NCBI RefSeq assembly: GCF_003056725.1 | Contig: NZ_QBKZ01000014.1 | Location: 325,991 to 366,919, forward strand | Direction: 5' to 3' | DNA: 40,929 nt | Source: Mangrovicoccus ximenensis | GTDB taxonomy: Bacteria; Pseudomonadota; Alphaproteobacteria; Rhodobacterales; Rhodobacteraceae | Shown: in pieces, positions 8,240 through 16,689 of the stretch | Position numbering within the stretch: the stretch's first letter is position 1 | Layout: each line of letters opens with the position of its first letter | Notes under the pieces: generated by a model | Database searches by the model: none | The model's input: the letters and a program-made list of their open reading frames with translations, nothing else | Told to the model about the DNA's origin: nothing | Made by a program: the position numbers and the translations under genes

Positions 8240-8482
8240 GCCGAAGGCGCCCCGCAACAGGGCTTTGCCGCCCCGGACCTCGGGCCGGAGGGCGGCTCCG
8301 CCCGGCGCGACGAGCACGGAGGTGCCGTCGCGGAACAGGAGATCCAGGGTCCGCGATTCCGCCACGTAGCTCCGGGCCGGTCCCTCCGCGGCGATCGCGT
8401 GCCGGGGCTCTGCCGCGGCGACGCCCGGGGCGGACGTTCCGGCCAGCAGCCAGAGGCCTGCGACGATCGTTGCGCTGCGCAT
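8240..8482 (-). pseudogene. FecR-domain protein, N-terminal fragment
   Basis: Begins at ATG 8482 with AAGGGAG upstream and a signal peptide (MRSATIVAGLWLLAGTSAPGVAAA). EPRHAIAAEGPARSYVAESRTLDLLFRDGTSVLVAPGG follows, the start of a periplasmic FecR domain with its typical L-x-F-x-D-G-T-S-V strand. FecR domains in such loci occur in surface or secretion-linked proteins. Homology fades at about residue 70-80 and the frame runs into unrelated sequence. It starts 13 bp after the TPR/beta-barrel gene, so the two were probably co-transcribed. Confidence 0.6.
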
Positions 8483-8495
8483 GGGAGTTCTCCCT

Positions 8496-9815
8496 TCAGA
8501 AACGGTGTTCCACCCTGAGCTCCGCCGTCCCGTCCTCGTAGTCCCGGATGGCGAAGTTGGAATTGTTGTCGTACCAGCCGAGCCCGGCGGTCAGGTCCAG
8601 CCGCTCCCCGACCGGAATGGAAAGCTCCGCCCGGATCTGGGTGCGCTTGTCCTTCTGCGAGGTATCGAGGTCGATCGCGGTGTCCAGATCGTCATAGTCG
8701 ACAACCGAATAGGCAGCGAAAAGCCGGGCTTCCCAAGGGCCGTGCGCGCTCATCCTCCCGGCGTCGAACAGCCGGCGGATCTGCAGCCAGGCGCCGCGCT
8801 CGCGATAGGCCTCGTACTCCTCGGCGGCTCCCTTGCGCCTCCCGAAGACTTCTGCCGAGACCTGCAGGCGGGTGCCGATGTCGCGGACGACGCCCAGATA
8901 GAGCCCGGAGAGCAGCCCGTCACGGTTGTCATTCGACGGCGCGTCCGGGGTGTCGCGGAAGTCCTGCCGCTTTGCCGTGAGCCCGGCGCGCAGCAGCGTC
9001 CTGCGGCCGCTGCGCCATGTGCCTTCGACGGCGAGACCGGCCTCCGCAAGATAGTCGTCGCCGCCGCGGGTCAGGCAGGCGAGCGGCAGCGAGACCGTCA
9101 CCTGCGCCGGCGCCCCCGCGACATGGGAGAGGTCGAAGGCCAGGCCGGGGGACAGCCCGGCATAGCCGATGTCGAGCGAGGACTGCTCGCGGTAGCGCTC
9201 GAAATGGAGCGTGCCGGGCAGCACGAAACGATGCCCGGCCTGCAGACCCAGATCGGCGCTGATCCCGCCCGAGAGGGACAGGACCAGGGCGGTATCGGGA
9301 TGCCCGGTATCCTCGCTGCGCAGCCGCCCCTCGACCTCGCCGGTGCTGGTCACGAACTGCACCGTGCCGTCCGGTCCCGAATTGGCGTTGGTGTGGTGCT
9401 GCAGCCCGAGGCTGGCCGTGCCCCAGCGGTCCCAGACGGATTGCGCCTGTCCGGCCTCGGCGATCAGCGCCATCCCCTTGCCGCGGATTTCCGGCGGCAC
9501 GTCCGGATCGGCCAGCGCATCGCGCAGGTAGATCGTGGCGAGGCCCGCATTGCCGCCGCGCAGATGCAGCAGGCCGAGCTCGAAGCGGATGTTGGACAGG
9601 CCGGGGCGGGTGGCAAGAAGGCGCTCTAGGGCCGCGGCAACGGCGTCGAGGTCGCCGGCATCGGCGGCGGCCCGGCCATAGCGGAACATCGCGGCCGGAT
9701 CGTCCGGCCGGTCGAGCATGCCGGCAAGCGCCGCTCCGGGAGCCTGCTGCGCCCCGGCCTGCTGGCCCCGGACGGCACCGAGAAGCAGGACCGGGAGGCC
9801 CATGGAGATCCGCAT
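8496..9815 (-). CDS. TPR plus beta-barrel outer-membrane protein (Slam/DUF560-like)
   Basis: A 439-residue protein. A signal peptide (MRISMGLPVLLLGAVRGQQAGAQ) is followed by a helical TPR-like region (RYGRAAADAGDLDAVAAALERLL, IRFELGLLHLRGGNAGLATIYLRDAL; about residues 35-115). About 280 residues of alternating beta strands end in ELRVEHRF, the terminal Phe typical of BamA-assembled barrels. This layout matches surface-lipoprotein-assembly-modulator-like and related TPR-barrel proteins, which help move proteins to the cell surface; the assignment is by architecture. ATG 9815 with AAAGG upstream was chosen; a TTG at 9833 is in frame. Downstream of CHAT and adhesin remnants and upstream of FecR, it is the only unbroken member of the locus. 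Confidence 0.75.
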   Translation of the reverse strand: MRISMGLPVLLLGAVRGQQAGAQQAPGAALAGMLDRPDDPAAMFRYGRAAADAGDLDAVAAALERLLATRPGLSNIRFELGLLHLRGGNAGLATIYLRDALADPDVPPEIRGKGMALIAEAGQAQSVWDRWGTASLGLQHHTNANSGPDGTVQFVTSTGEVEGRLRSEDTGHPDTALVLSLSGGISADLGLQAGHRFVLPGTLHFERYREQSSLDIGYAGLSPGLAFDLSHVAGAPAQVTVSLPLACLTRGGDDYLAEAGLAVEGTWRSGRRTLLRAGLTAKRQDFRDTPDAPSNDNRDGLLSGLYLGVVRDIGTRLQVSAEVFGRRKGAAEEYEAYRERGAWLQIRRLFDAGRMSAHGPWEARLFAAYSVVDYDDLDTAIDLDTSQKDKRTQIRAELSIPVGERLDLTAGLGWYDNNSNFAIRDYEDGTAELRVEHRF

Positions 9816-9825
9816 TCCACAACCT

Positions 9826-9852
9826 TTGCGCAATATATATTCGCTTGCGCAA
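9826..9852. promoter_or_regulatory. Two TTGCGCAA palindromes flanking an AT-rich core
   Basis: TTGCGCAA occurs at 9826-9833 and 9845-9852, separated by TATATATTCGC, starts 19 bp apart. This is the only AT-rich spot for kilobases and lies just upstream of the TPR/barrel start. It looks like a paired operator over a promoter. Confidence 0.5.
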
Positions 9853-9861
9853 CCTCAGGGT

Positions 9862-10330
9862 CTAGCCTTGTTGCCTTTGCGTTAAATCAGCAGGTATGCT
9901 GCGCGGTCCGGTGCCGCCCCGGACCAGGAAGAACGGGGCCCAGGCAAAGGGATGGGCCAGCAATTCCGGCTGGTCCGGTTGCAGGAACTGCAGCATCGCC
10001 GCCTGCATCCGGCGCGGCAGTTCCCTGTCGCCGGGCAGGCCGGTGCCGCCGAGAAACTGCCGGTAGAACTGGCCCGAGGGGACCGGCGGCACGTCCCAGT
10101 GCGACACGGCCAGGGTGGAGCTGCCCGCGCGGAAGAAGGCCTCGGCCAGGCCCGAGAGGGCAGGGGCGCCGGGCAGGCCGGAGGAGGCGCCGGTATTGCA
10201 CGCCGAGGGCACGACGAGCCTGGCGCCGATCTCCATGGCGGCGATCTCGCTGGCCTTCAGGTAGCCGTCATCGCCGCGCACCGCCGGTCCGTTCCGCGGC
10301 AGGGACGCCTGGCGCGCCGCCCGTTTCGGG
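9862..10330 (-). pseudogene. CHAT-domain (caspase-like) protein, C-terminal part
   Basis: The frame encodes GDDGYLKASEIAAMEIGARLVV followed by PSACNTGASSG (the catalytic-Cys strand of CHAT proteases). It continues LSGLAEAFFRAGSSTLAVSHWDVPP, LPRRMQAAMLQF and AHPFAWAPFFLV, the standard end of CHAT domains. The upstream histidine region (usually a H-x-x-T/S-H-G type segment) is missing: sequence before about 10330 is replaced by an IS3 orfA remnant. CHAT proteins are caspase-related peptidases found with surface-protein secretion loci and in gasdermin-type defence; here the FecR, TPR-barrel and adhesin neighbours point to a surface-export locus. Stop TAG lies 47 bp before the next gene's start, so they were likely co-transcribed. 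Confidence 0.75.
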
Positions 10331-10364
10331 GCCGCGCGATGACGGCGTGCGCGGACGCGTGGGC

Positions 10365-10518
10365 GACGCTGGTCTGGGTAGCGCCAGGTTTGGAAAGGCG
10401 CGCAACGGCCTGCTCCTTGAACGCGGCGGTGAAGTGGCGGCGGGGCTGTCTGCTCATGTGCGATTCCTTGTTCCCGAGAGTACTGCAACTCCCAGTCCGG
10501 AATCCGGGGGCAAGGTCA
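10365..10518 (-). mobile_element. IS3-family left end with start of orfA
   Basis: Read on the minus strand, the element begins at 10518 with TGACCTTG, then CCCCCGGATT, then CCGGACTGGG. This 28-bp end matches the reverse end at 28091-28118 at 25 positions. After it comes an orfA start (ATG 10457; MSRQPRRHFTAAFKEQAVAR and LSKPGATQTSVA), the HTH part of an IS3-family orfA. Homology stops at about 10365; the rest of the element is absent and CHAT sequence resumes by about 10330. Confidence 0.8.
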
Positions 10519-10685
10519 GTCGGGACGGGGCAGAAGCTCCGGTCCCCGCGCCGCTTGTCCCGTTGCCCTGCGGCCCCGCCACAGCCGGAGCCCCGGCAGC
10601 CGGCAGAGCAGCGCGGGATTGGCAGGAGTCCGGGGATTGCGTGACCTGCGGGCGGGCCGAAGCGCCGGAACGGGCGGGCTGCGCC
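10519..10685. other. Unassigned 167 bp between adhesin and IS left end
   Basis: The adhesin frame stays open through this stretch but the repeat pattern ends at 10686. Nothing recognisable is encoded on either strand. Confidence 0.4.
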
Positions 10686-11429
10686 GAGGCTGCGGACGCC
10701 CTCCGCCGAAGCCAGGTGCCCGAAGGCCTGCGCGCGCTCCGCCGTGGCGGAAGCCTGCCAGCCGATGGCCGTGGCGCCGGGACCGAAGGTTTCGCTTTCG
10801 CCGCCGAGGCTGGTGGTCGAGGGACCTCTCGCCGCCGCCTTGTCGCCGATGGCAATCGCGTCGGTTCCGTTCGCCCGGGTGCCCAGGCCCACGGCAATCG
10901 CATGGCTGGATTGTGCCATGGCATGGGCGCCGAGGGCGATGCCGAAGGCGCCCTGCGCCTGGGCGAACACCCCGAAGGCCTGGCCATAATTGGCATCCGC
11001 CTGGGCATTCAGGCCGAATGCCATCGCGGAGAAGCCGTCAGCCTCTGCCGAGCTGCCGAGGCTGATGGCGTGCCGCCCCGCGCTGGCTGCCATGTCGCCG
11101 ATGGCAACCGTGCCGACGCCCGCGGTTTCGGCCATGTTGCCGATGGCGAGGGAGTTCGAGCCGACAGCACGCGCCTCGTTGCCGATCGCGGTGCTGCCGC
11201 CGGATACCGCCTGGGCCGCTTCGCCCACCGCCAGGCTGCGCACGCCCTCGGCAGAAGCCAGATGCCCGAAGGCCTGAGCCCGCTCCGCCGTGGCGGAGGA
11301 TTGCCAGCCCACGGCCGTCGCACCGGGACCTTCGGCGACAGATTCGCCCCCGATTGCCGTGGTCGAGGGGCCCGAGGCCGTCGCGCTGTCGCCGACAGCC
11401 AGCGCGTCGGTCCCCTCCGCCATCGCCAT
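10686..11429 (-). pseudogene. YadA-like trimeric autotransporter adhesin, head-repeat fragment
   Basis: About 248 residues made of 14-16-residue repeats of the YadA/Hep_Hag head type, such as STAIGNEARAVGSNSLAIGN and TVAIGDMAAS: a left-handed beta-roll that forms trimeric surface adhesins. There is no signal peptide at the start (MAMAEGTDALAVG) and no C-terminal stalk or membrane anchor; both ends are cut, near 11430 and 10686. A 47-residue unit recurs with 182-residue spacing (residues 20-66 and 202-248). The 3' end stops exactly at the end of the second unit. It should have been secreted to the surface, in keeping with the export-type genes next to it. Confidence 0.8.
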
Positions 11430-11524
11430 TGGCCACGTTTCTCGGCGGTGCGATGGTCTTCGCTGCGGTCATGGTGCTGTCGCTGGGCGCCCGCCCGCGC
11501 CGGGGCGTGGCGGGCGGAGGATGA
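11429..11524 (+). pseudogene. Possible C-terminal tail of a DMT/EamA-type transporter
   Basis: LATFLGGAMVFAAVMVLSLG followed by a basic tail and TGA 11522-11524 resembles the last helix and cytoplasmic end of EamA-family drug/metabolite exporters, which often end ...FLGGALILAGVxL.... Only about 30 residues remain. It touches the beginning of the adhesin fragment on the other strand, marking a breakpoint near 11430. Confidence 0.35.
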
Positions 11525-11609
11525 CGGCGGGGCGCTAGGCCCCGCGACACGGGATCGGGCTTCCCCGCCGAGACGCCGAAGGCGCGAAGGGGAGGCCTGC
11601 AACAGGCGC

Positions 11610-11641
11610 TGCCGGTTTGCGCCCATGGAATTGCCGGTTTG
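11610..11641 (+). promoter_or_regulatory. Direct repeat TGCCGGTTTG upstream of the ABC operon
   Basis: TGCCGGTTTG occurs at 11610-11619 and 11632-11641, 22 bp apart, two helical turns. It ends 19 bp before the binding-protein ATG. This is a candidate regulator site. Confidence 0.4.
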
Positions 11642-11660
11642 ACGGGAGGAGAGAGAGACT

Positions 11661-13160
11661 ATGGATATGCGGATTGCCCTGCTTTGCGGGGCGGCTGTTT
11701 CGTGCCTTGGGCTGCCTGCGTTCGCGGCCGACACCGATGTGACGATCGTGCTGAACGAGGAACTCGAGACGCTCGAGCCCTGCATGGCGTCGCAGTCGAA
11801 TATCGGCCGGGTTCTGCTGCAGAACATCTCGGAGACGATGACCGAGCTCGATCCGGCCAACGGCGAGCTGATGCCGCGGCTCGCCACCTCCTGGGAGGAG
11901 ACCGACGATGCCACCTGGCGGTTCCACCTGCGCGAGGGCGTGGCCTTCTCCGACGGCTCGGCCTTCGATGCCGAGGACGTCAAGCATTCGATCGAGCGGA
12001 CGCTGTCGGACCAGCTGACCTGCGAGATCGGCGCCAAGTATTTCGGCGGCATGACGATCACGCCGACGGTCGTCGACGCGCACACGATCGACATCTCCTC
12101 GGATCCCGCGCAGCCGATCCTGCCGCTTCTGATGTCGACCCTGACCATCGTGCCCGCCGAGGCGCCGATGGAATTCACCCGCGATCCGGTCGGCACCGGC
12201 CCCTACGAGCTGACCGAATACAATGTCGGCCAGGACATCATCCTCGCGCGCCGCGACGGCTATTGGGGCGACGCGCCGGCCGTGACGAAGGCGACCTATG
12301 TGTTCCGTTCCGACGACGCGGTGCGCGCGGCGATGGTGCAGACCGGCGAAGCCGACATCGCGCCGCTGATCTCGCAGACCGACGCGACCAACAAGGCCAC
12401 CGACTTCGCCTATCCGAACTCGGAGACCACCTATCTGCGGATCGACTCCAACATTCCGCCGCTCGACGACATCCGCGTGCGCCAGGCGCTGAACATGGCG
12501 GTGGACCGCGAGGCCTTCCTCGGCACGCTGATCCCCGAGGATGCGCAGATCGCCACCCACATGACCGTGCCCTCGACGCTGGGCGCGGACGAGGACCTCG
12601 CCGTGCCGGCCTATGATCCCGAAGGCGCGAAGAAGCTCCTGGAGGAGGCCAAGGCCGACGGCGTGCCGGTCGACACGGAAATCCTGCTGCTGGGCCGTCT
12701 CGGCAACTTCCCGAATGTCACCGAGGTGATGGAGGCGCTGCAGGCGATGTTCGCCGATGCGGGCTTCAACGTGAAGCTGCAGATGGTCGAGGTCGCGGAA
12801 TGGATCAAGTACTATTCCAAGCCCTTCGCGGCGGGCGAGACCCCGGCGCTGGTCCAGGCGATGCATGACAACAACCGCGGCGACCCGGTCTTCTCGATGT
12901 ACTTCAAATATGCCTGCGAGGGCCTGCAGTCGGGCATCTGCGACGAGGAGCTCGATGCCGATATCGCTGCCGCCACCGGCACCCCCGGCGACGGCCGCGC
13001 CGAGGCCTGGCGCAAGGCCTTCGCCCGCGCCCACGACCTCTCGGCGGACGTGTTCCTGTTCCACATGGTGGGCTTCAGCCGGGTGAGCGAACGGCTCGAC
13101 TTCACCCCGACCATCGCCACCAATTCCGAGCTGCAGCTGTCGCAGATCGGCTTCAAGTGA
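11661..13160 (+). CDS. ABC transporter substrate-binding protein, family 5 (dipeptide type)
   Basis: A 499-residue periplasmic binding protein with signal peptide MDMRIALLCGAAVSCLGLPAFA. It has the family-5 layout: VLNEELETLEPC near the N-terminus, LATSWEETDDATWRFHLREGV, FSDGSAFDAEDVKHSIERTL and RDPVGTGPYEL, then DDIRVRQALNMAVDREAF in the hinge and second lobe. Family members bind di/oligopeptides, nickel-histidine complexes, opines or sugars; the ligand here cannot be told. A strong ribosome site (GGGAGGAGAGAG) precedes ATG 11661. First gene of a four-gene operon, followed by a stable hairpin that probably keeps its mRNA more abundant than that of the membrane subunits. Confidence 0.93.
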   Translation: MDMRIALLCGAAVSCLGLPAFAADTDVTIVLNEELETLEPCMASQSNIGRVLLQNISETMTELDPANGELMPRLATSWEETDDATWRFHLREGVAFSDGSAFDAEDVKHSIERTLSDQLTCEIGAKYFGGMTITPTVVDAHTIDISSDPAQPILPLLMSTLTIVPAEAPMEFTRDPVGTGPYELTEYNVGQDIILARRDGYWGDAPAVTKATYVFRSDDAVRAAMVQTGEADIAPLISQTDATNKATDFAYPNSETTYLRIDSNIPPLDDIRVRQALNMAVDREAFLGTLIPEDAQIATHMTVPSTLGADEDLAVPAYDPEGAKKLLEEAKADGVPVDTEILLLGRLGNFPNVTEVMEALQAMFADAGFNVKLQMVEVAEWIKYYSKPFAAGETPALVQAMHDNNRGDPVFSMYFKYACEGLQSGICDEELDADIAAATGTPGDGRAEAWRKAFARAHDLSADVFLFHMVGFSRVSERLDFTPTIATNSELQLSQIGFK

Positions 13161-13170
13161 CCCTGGCGCG

Positions 13171-13190
13171 GGGGGCGGTGCGCCGCCCCC
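13171..13190 (+). promoter_or_regulatory. Intergenic hairpin between binding protein and permease
   Basis: GGGGGCGG (13171-13178) pairs perfectly with CCGCCCCC (13183-13190) around TGCG, with no T-run. It sits 10 bp after the binding-protein stop, the usual place of mRNA-stabilising or attenuating hairpins in ABC import operons. Confidence 0.75.
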
Positions 13191-13218
13191 TGCCTCCCGG
13201 ACCCCGGAGGACCACTCC

Positions 13219-14133
13219 ATGCAACGCTTCCTCGCGAAACGCGCGGTCTCCAGCGCGGTGTCTCTGATCCTGCTGGTGATCGCCGTCTTCTTCCTGTCGC
13301 GGCTGACCGGCGACCCCACCGATCTCTACCTGCCGGTCGATGCCTCGGCCGAGGCCCGGGAGAATTTCCGGGTGCTGCACGGGCTCGACCAGCCGCTGAT
13401 CTGGCAGTTCCTCGACTATCTGCGCGACCTCGTGCGGCTCGATTTCGGCGACTCGATCCGGCGCGCCCGCCCGGCGCTCGAGGTGGTGACCGAGGCTTTC
13501 GCCTGGACGCTGCAGCTGGCGCTGATCACCATGGCGATCGTCTCCGGCGCGGCGATCACGCTGGGCGCGCTGGCCGCCTTCAATCTCGGCGGCATCTTCG
13601 ACCGGATCGCCACCTTCTTCTCGCTGATCGGCGCCTCGGCTCCGGATTTCTGGGTGGCGATCGTCGCGATCACCGTGTTCTCCGTCGGCCTCGGCTGGCT
13701 GCCGACCTCGGGCACGGGCACGGTCTGGCACTGGATCCTGCCGGTCTCGGTGCTGTTCATCCGGCCGTTCGGGCTGATCCTGCAGGTGGTGCGCGGCTCG
13801 ATGATCACCGCGCTCGGATCGCCCTACGTGAAGACCGCGCGCGCCAAGGGCGCCGGGCCGCGGGCGGTGATCTTCGTCCATGCGCTGCGCAACGCCATGC
13901 TGCCGGTGCTGACCGTGATCGGCGACCAGGCGGCGGCGCTGCTGAACGGCGCGGTGGTGGTGGAGACGATCTTCGGCTTCCCGGGCGTCGGCAAGCTGAT
14001 GATCGACTCGATCCTGCAGCGCGACTTCTCGGTGGTCCTGGCCGCGATCATGGTCACCGCCTTCGCCATCTTCGTCATGAACATCCTGATCGATCTCGCC
14101 TATGCGGCGCTCGATCCGCGCATCCGGTATTGA
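13219..14133 (+). CDS. ABC transporter permease, DppB type
   Basis: A 304-residue inner-membrane permease. It shows an N-terminal helix (RAVSSAVSLILLVIAVFFLSRL), a periplasmic segment with GLDQPLIWQFLDYL, and five further helices. The coupling loop with the EAA motif reads KTARAKGAGPRAVIFVHALRNAM, and the end is VVVETIFGFPGVGKLMIDSI, the usual DppB tail. GGAGG precedes ATG 13219. It pairs with the next gene to form the channel. Confidence 0.94.
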   Translation: MQRFLAKRAVSSAVSLILLVIAVFFLSRLTGDPTDLYLPVDASAEARENFRVLHGLDQPLIWQFLDYLRDLVRLDFGDSIRRARPALEVVTEAFAWTLQLALITMAIVSGAAITLGALAAFNLGGIFDRIATFFSLIGASAPDFWVAIVAITVFSVGLGWLPTSGTGTVWHWILPVSVLFIRPFGLILQVVRGSMITALGSPYVKTARAKGAGPRAVIFVHALRNAMLPVLTVIGDQAAALLNGAVVVETIFGFPGVGKLMIDSILQRDFSVVLAAIMVTAFAIFVMNILIDLAYAALDPRIRY

Positions 14134-14137
14134 GACC

Positions 14138-15076
14138 ATGGCCATGTCAGACCTCCATCCCGTCTCCGGCTCCCGCCGCGATCCCGGCGCGCCCGGCCCG
14201 CTCCTGCGCCTGCTGAAAATGCTCTGGGCCGACAAGCCCGCAACCTGCGCGGCGCTCTTCCTGCTGCTGGTGGTCCTCTGCGCGGTCTTCGGGCCGATGC
14301 TGCTCGATGCGGTCGCCTCCAAGCAGAACCTGCGCGGCCGCAACGCGCCGCCCTTCGACCTGTCGCAGCCCTGGGTGATGTGGCTCGGCGGCGACCAGCT
14401 GGGCCGGCCGCTGCTGGCGCGGATCGTCACCGCCGCGTCGAACACCATGGCGATCGCCACCGGCGCGGTCCTTGCCTCGATGACCATCGGCACCGCGCTG
14501 GGGCTGGCGGCGGGCTGGTCGCGCGGACGGCTCGGCCAGGCGATCCCGCGGCTCGCCGACGTGATCATGTCCTTCCCGTCGCTGCTGCTCGCGGTGATCG
14601 TGCTCTACATGCTCGAGCCTTCGGTGGGGAACATCATCCTGGTGCTCGCCATCACCCGCATCCCGGTCTATCTGCGGACCGCCCGCGCCGAGGTGCTGGA
14701 GGTGCGCGAGCGGATGTTCGTGCAGGCCGCGATCGTGATGGGCGCCTCGGTGCCGCGGATCGTGTTCCGCCACATCCTGCCGGTGATCCTGCCGACCCTG
14801 GTGACCATCGCGACGCTGGATTTCGCCTTCGTGATGCTGGCGGAAAGCGCGCTCAGCTTCCTCGGCATCGGCATCCAGCCGCCCGAGGTGACCTGGGGGC
14901 TGATGGTGGCGCAGGGGCGGCCCTACCTGACCACCGCCTGGGGGCTGAGCTTCTGGCCGGGCCTCGCCATCATCCTGACCACTCTGTCCCTGAACCTGCT
15001 GTCGAACTGGATGCGCATCGCGCTCGATCCGGCGCAGCGCTGGCGTCTCGAAACCGGAGGCAAGAAGAATGGCTGA
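14138..15076 (+). CDS. ABC transporter permease, DppC type
   Basis: A 312-residue permease. A cytoplasmic N-terminus leads into the first helix (TCAALFLLLVVLCAVFGPML). The periplasmic region carries WVMWLGGDQLGRPLLARIV, the standard GTD-x-x-GRD-like segment of DppC. The EAA loop is VQAAIVMGASVPRIVFRHILPVI, and the C-terminus is SFLGIGIQPPEVTWGLMVAQGR...WMRIALDP. ATG 14138 follows the upstream stop by four bases and begins MAMSDLHP. It overlaps the ATPase gene by 8 bp, indicating translational coupling. Confidence 0.94.
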   Translation: MAMSDLHPVSGSRRDPGAPGPLLRLLKMLWADKPATCAALFLLLVVLCAVFGPMLLDAVASKQNLRGRNAPPFDLSQPWVMWLGGDQLGRPLLARIVTAASNTMAIATGAVLASMTIGTALGLAAGWSRGRLGQAIPRLADVIMSFPSLLLAVIVLYMLEPSVGNIILVLAITRIPVYLRTARAEVLEVRERMFVQAAIVMGASVPRIVFRHILPVILPTLVTIATLDFAFVMLAESALSFLGIGIQPPEVTWGLMVAQGRPYLTTAWGLSFWPGLAIILTTLSLNLLSNWMRIALDPAQRWRLETGGKKNG

Positions 15077-16684
15077 TCCGCTTCTGGAAATCCGCGACCT
15101 GTCGGTGACCTTCGACACGGCGCGCGGCCCGGTCCATGCCGTGAAACATGTCAGCTGGAGCGTCGGGCCGGGCGAAGTGCTGGCGATCCTGGGCGAAAGC
15201 GGCTCGGGCAAGTCGGTCAGCTCCTCGGCGGTGCTCGACCTGATCGACATGCCGCCCGGGCGGATCGACAGCGGCGAGATCCTGTTCGAGGGCCGCAACA
15301 TCCTGGAGATGTCCAAGGCGGAGCGGCGCCGGCTCAACGGGCGGCGGATCGCGATGATCTTCCAGGATCCGCTGAGCCACCTGAACCCGGTCTGGACCGT
15401 CGGCTGGCAGGTCGAGGAGACCATGGTGCTGCACGGCACCCCGCGCGCCGAGGCCAAGGCCGAGACGCTCAGGCTGCTGGCCAAGGTCGGCATCCCCGAC
15501 CCGGCGGCGGCGGCGGAGAAGTACCCGCACCAGTTCTCGGGCGGCCAGCGGCAGCGGCTGATGATCGCCATGGCGCTGGCCTTGAAGCCCGACGTGCTGA
15601 TCGCCGACGAGCCCACCACCGCGCTCGACGTCACCGTGCAGGCGCAGATCCTCGGGCTCCTCGAGGAGCTGCAGAAAGAGACCGGCATGGCGCTGGTCAT
15701 CATCACCCATGATCTCGGCGTGGTGGCCGAGATCGCGCAGCGCGTGGTGGTGATGTCGAAAGGCGAGATCGTCGAGGCCGGCAGCGCCGCCGAGGTCTAC
15801 CGCAACCCGCAGCATCCCTATACCCGGCGCCTGATCGCGGCGGCGCCGGGCAAGGGCGAGATCCGCGCCGAGGCCGAGCCGCCCGCACCGGTGCTGTCGC
15901 TGCAGAACGTCTCGAAGAAATACGGCGCCTTCACCGCCCTGCACGGCATCAGCTACCAGCTCGGCGAGGGCGAGACGCTCGCCATCGTCGGCGAAAGCGG
16001 CTCGGGCAAGTCCACGACCGCGCGGCTGCTCCTGCGGCTCGAGGAAGCCTCGGGGGGACGCGCGCTCTACCGCGGGCGCGACCTCTTCGCGATGCCGCCG
16101 AAGGAGCTGCATGCGATGCGCCGCGACATCCAGATGGTGTTCCAGGACCCGACCCAGAGCCTCAACCCGCGGATGACGGTATTCCAGCTGATCTCGGAGG
16201 GCTGGGCGATCCATCCCGGCATCGTCGAGAAATCCCGCTGGAAGGCGCGGGTCGCCGAGCTCCTGCGCGAGGTCGGGCTTTCCGAGGAGCACATGCACCG
16301 CCATCCGCACCAGTTCTCCGGCGGGCAGCGCCAGCGCATCGCCATCGCGCGCGCTCTGGCGCTCGAGCCCCGGATCATCGTCTGCGACGAGGCGGTCTCG
16401 GCGCTCGACGTGCAGGTCCAGGCGCAGGTGATCGAGCTGCTGGCGCGGCTGCGGGCCAGCCACGGGCTGAGCTACATCTTCATCGCCCATGACCTGCCCG
16501 TCGTGCGCGATTTTGCCGACCGGGTGCTGGTGATGCAGGGCGGGCGGATCGTCGAGCAGGGCAGCGTGCAGCAGATCTTCGAGGCGCCGCGCGAAGCCTA
16601 CACCCGCGCGCTGCTCGCCGCCTCGCTCGATCCCGATCCGGAGGTCCAGGCCCGCCGCCGCGCGGCGCGCAAGCGCGAAGCCGG
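15069..16684 (+). CDS. Double ABC ATPase (DppD-DppF fusion type), C-terminus altered
   Basis: Two ATPase halves in one chain, as in GsiA-like subunits. Half one has Walker A GESGSGKS (residue 42 on), signature FSGGQRQRLMIAMALAL and Walker B VLIADEPTTALDV. Half two has GESGSGKSTTARLLLRLEE, FSGGQRQRIAIARALAL and IIVCDEAVSALDV with H-loop IAHD. Both are complete, so the importer should be energised. At about 16685, after LDPDPEVQARRRAARKREAG, the frame enters the antisense of a sensor-kinase gene and stays open to TGA 16949, adding about 90 Pro/Ala/Arg-rich residues. The normal stop seems to have been lost at a junction. Confidence 0.9.
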
Positions 16685-16689
16685 GGCGG

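Noticed and set aside
9862..10330. A gasdermin- or TIR-type defence operon around the CHAT fragment
   Set aside because: No gasdermin, TPR-CHAT or other defence partner is present. The neighbours are outer-membrane and surface genes.
7034..11429. An integrative element or prophage spanning the recombinase and the adhesin locus
   Set aside because: Only half a recombinase is present. No att repeats, tRNA target, phage structural or conjugation genes were seen, and the neighbouring genes are chromosomal types.
10686..11429. A CRISPR-like or tandem-repeat array
   Set aside because: The periodicity is that of beta-roll protein repeats (14-16 codons) and is degenerate at DNA level, without uniform spacers.
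11535..13319. A 594-residue minus-strand frame opposite the ABC binding protein
   Set aside because: Antisense shadow. It resembles no protein and covers a gene with a signal peptide, a ribosome site and family motifs.
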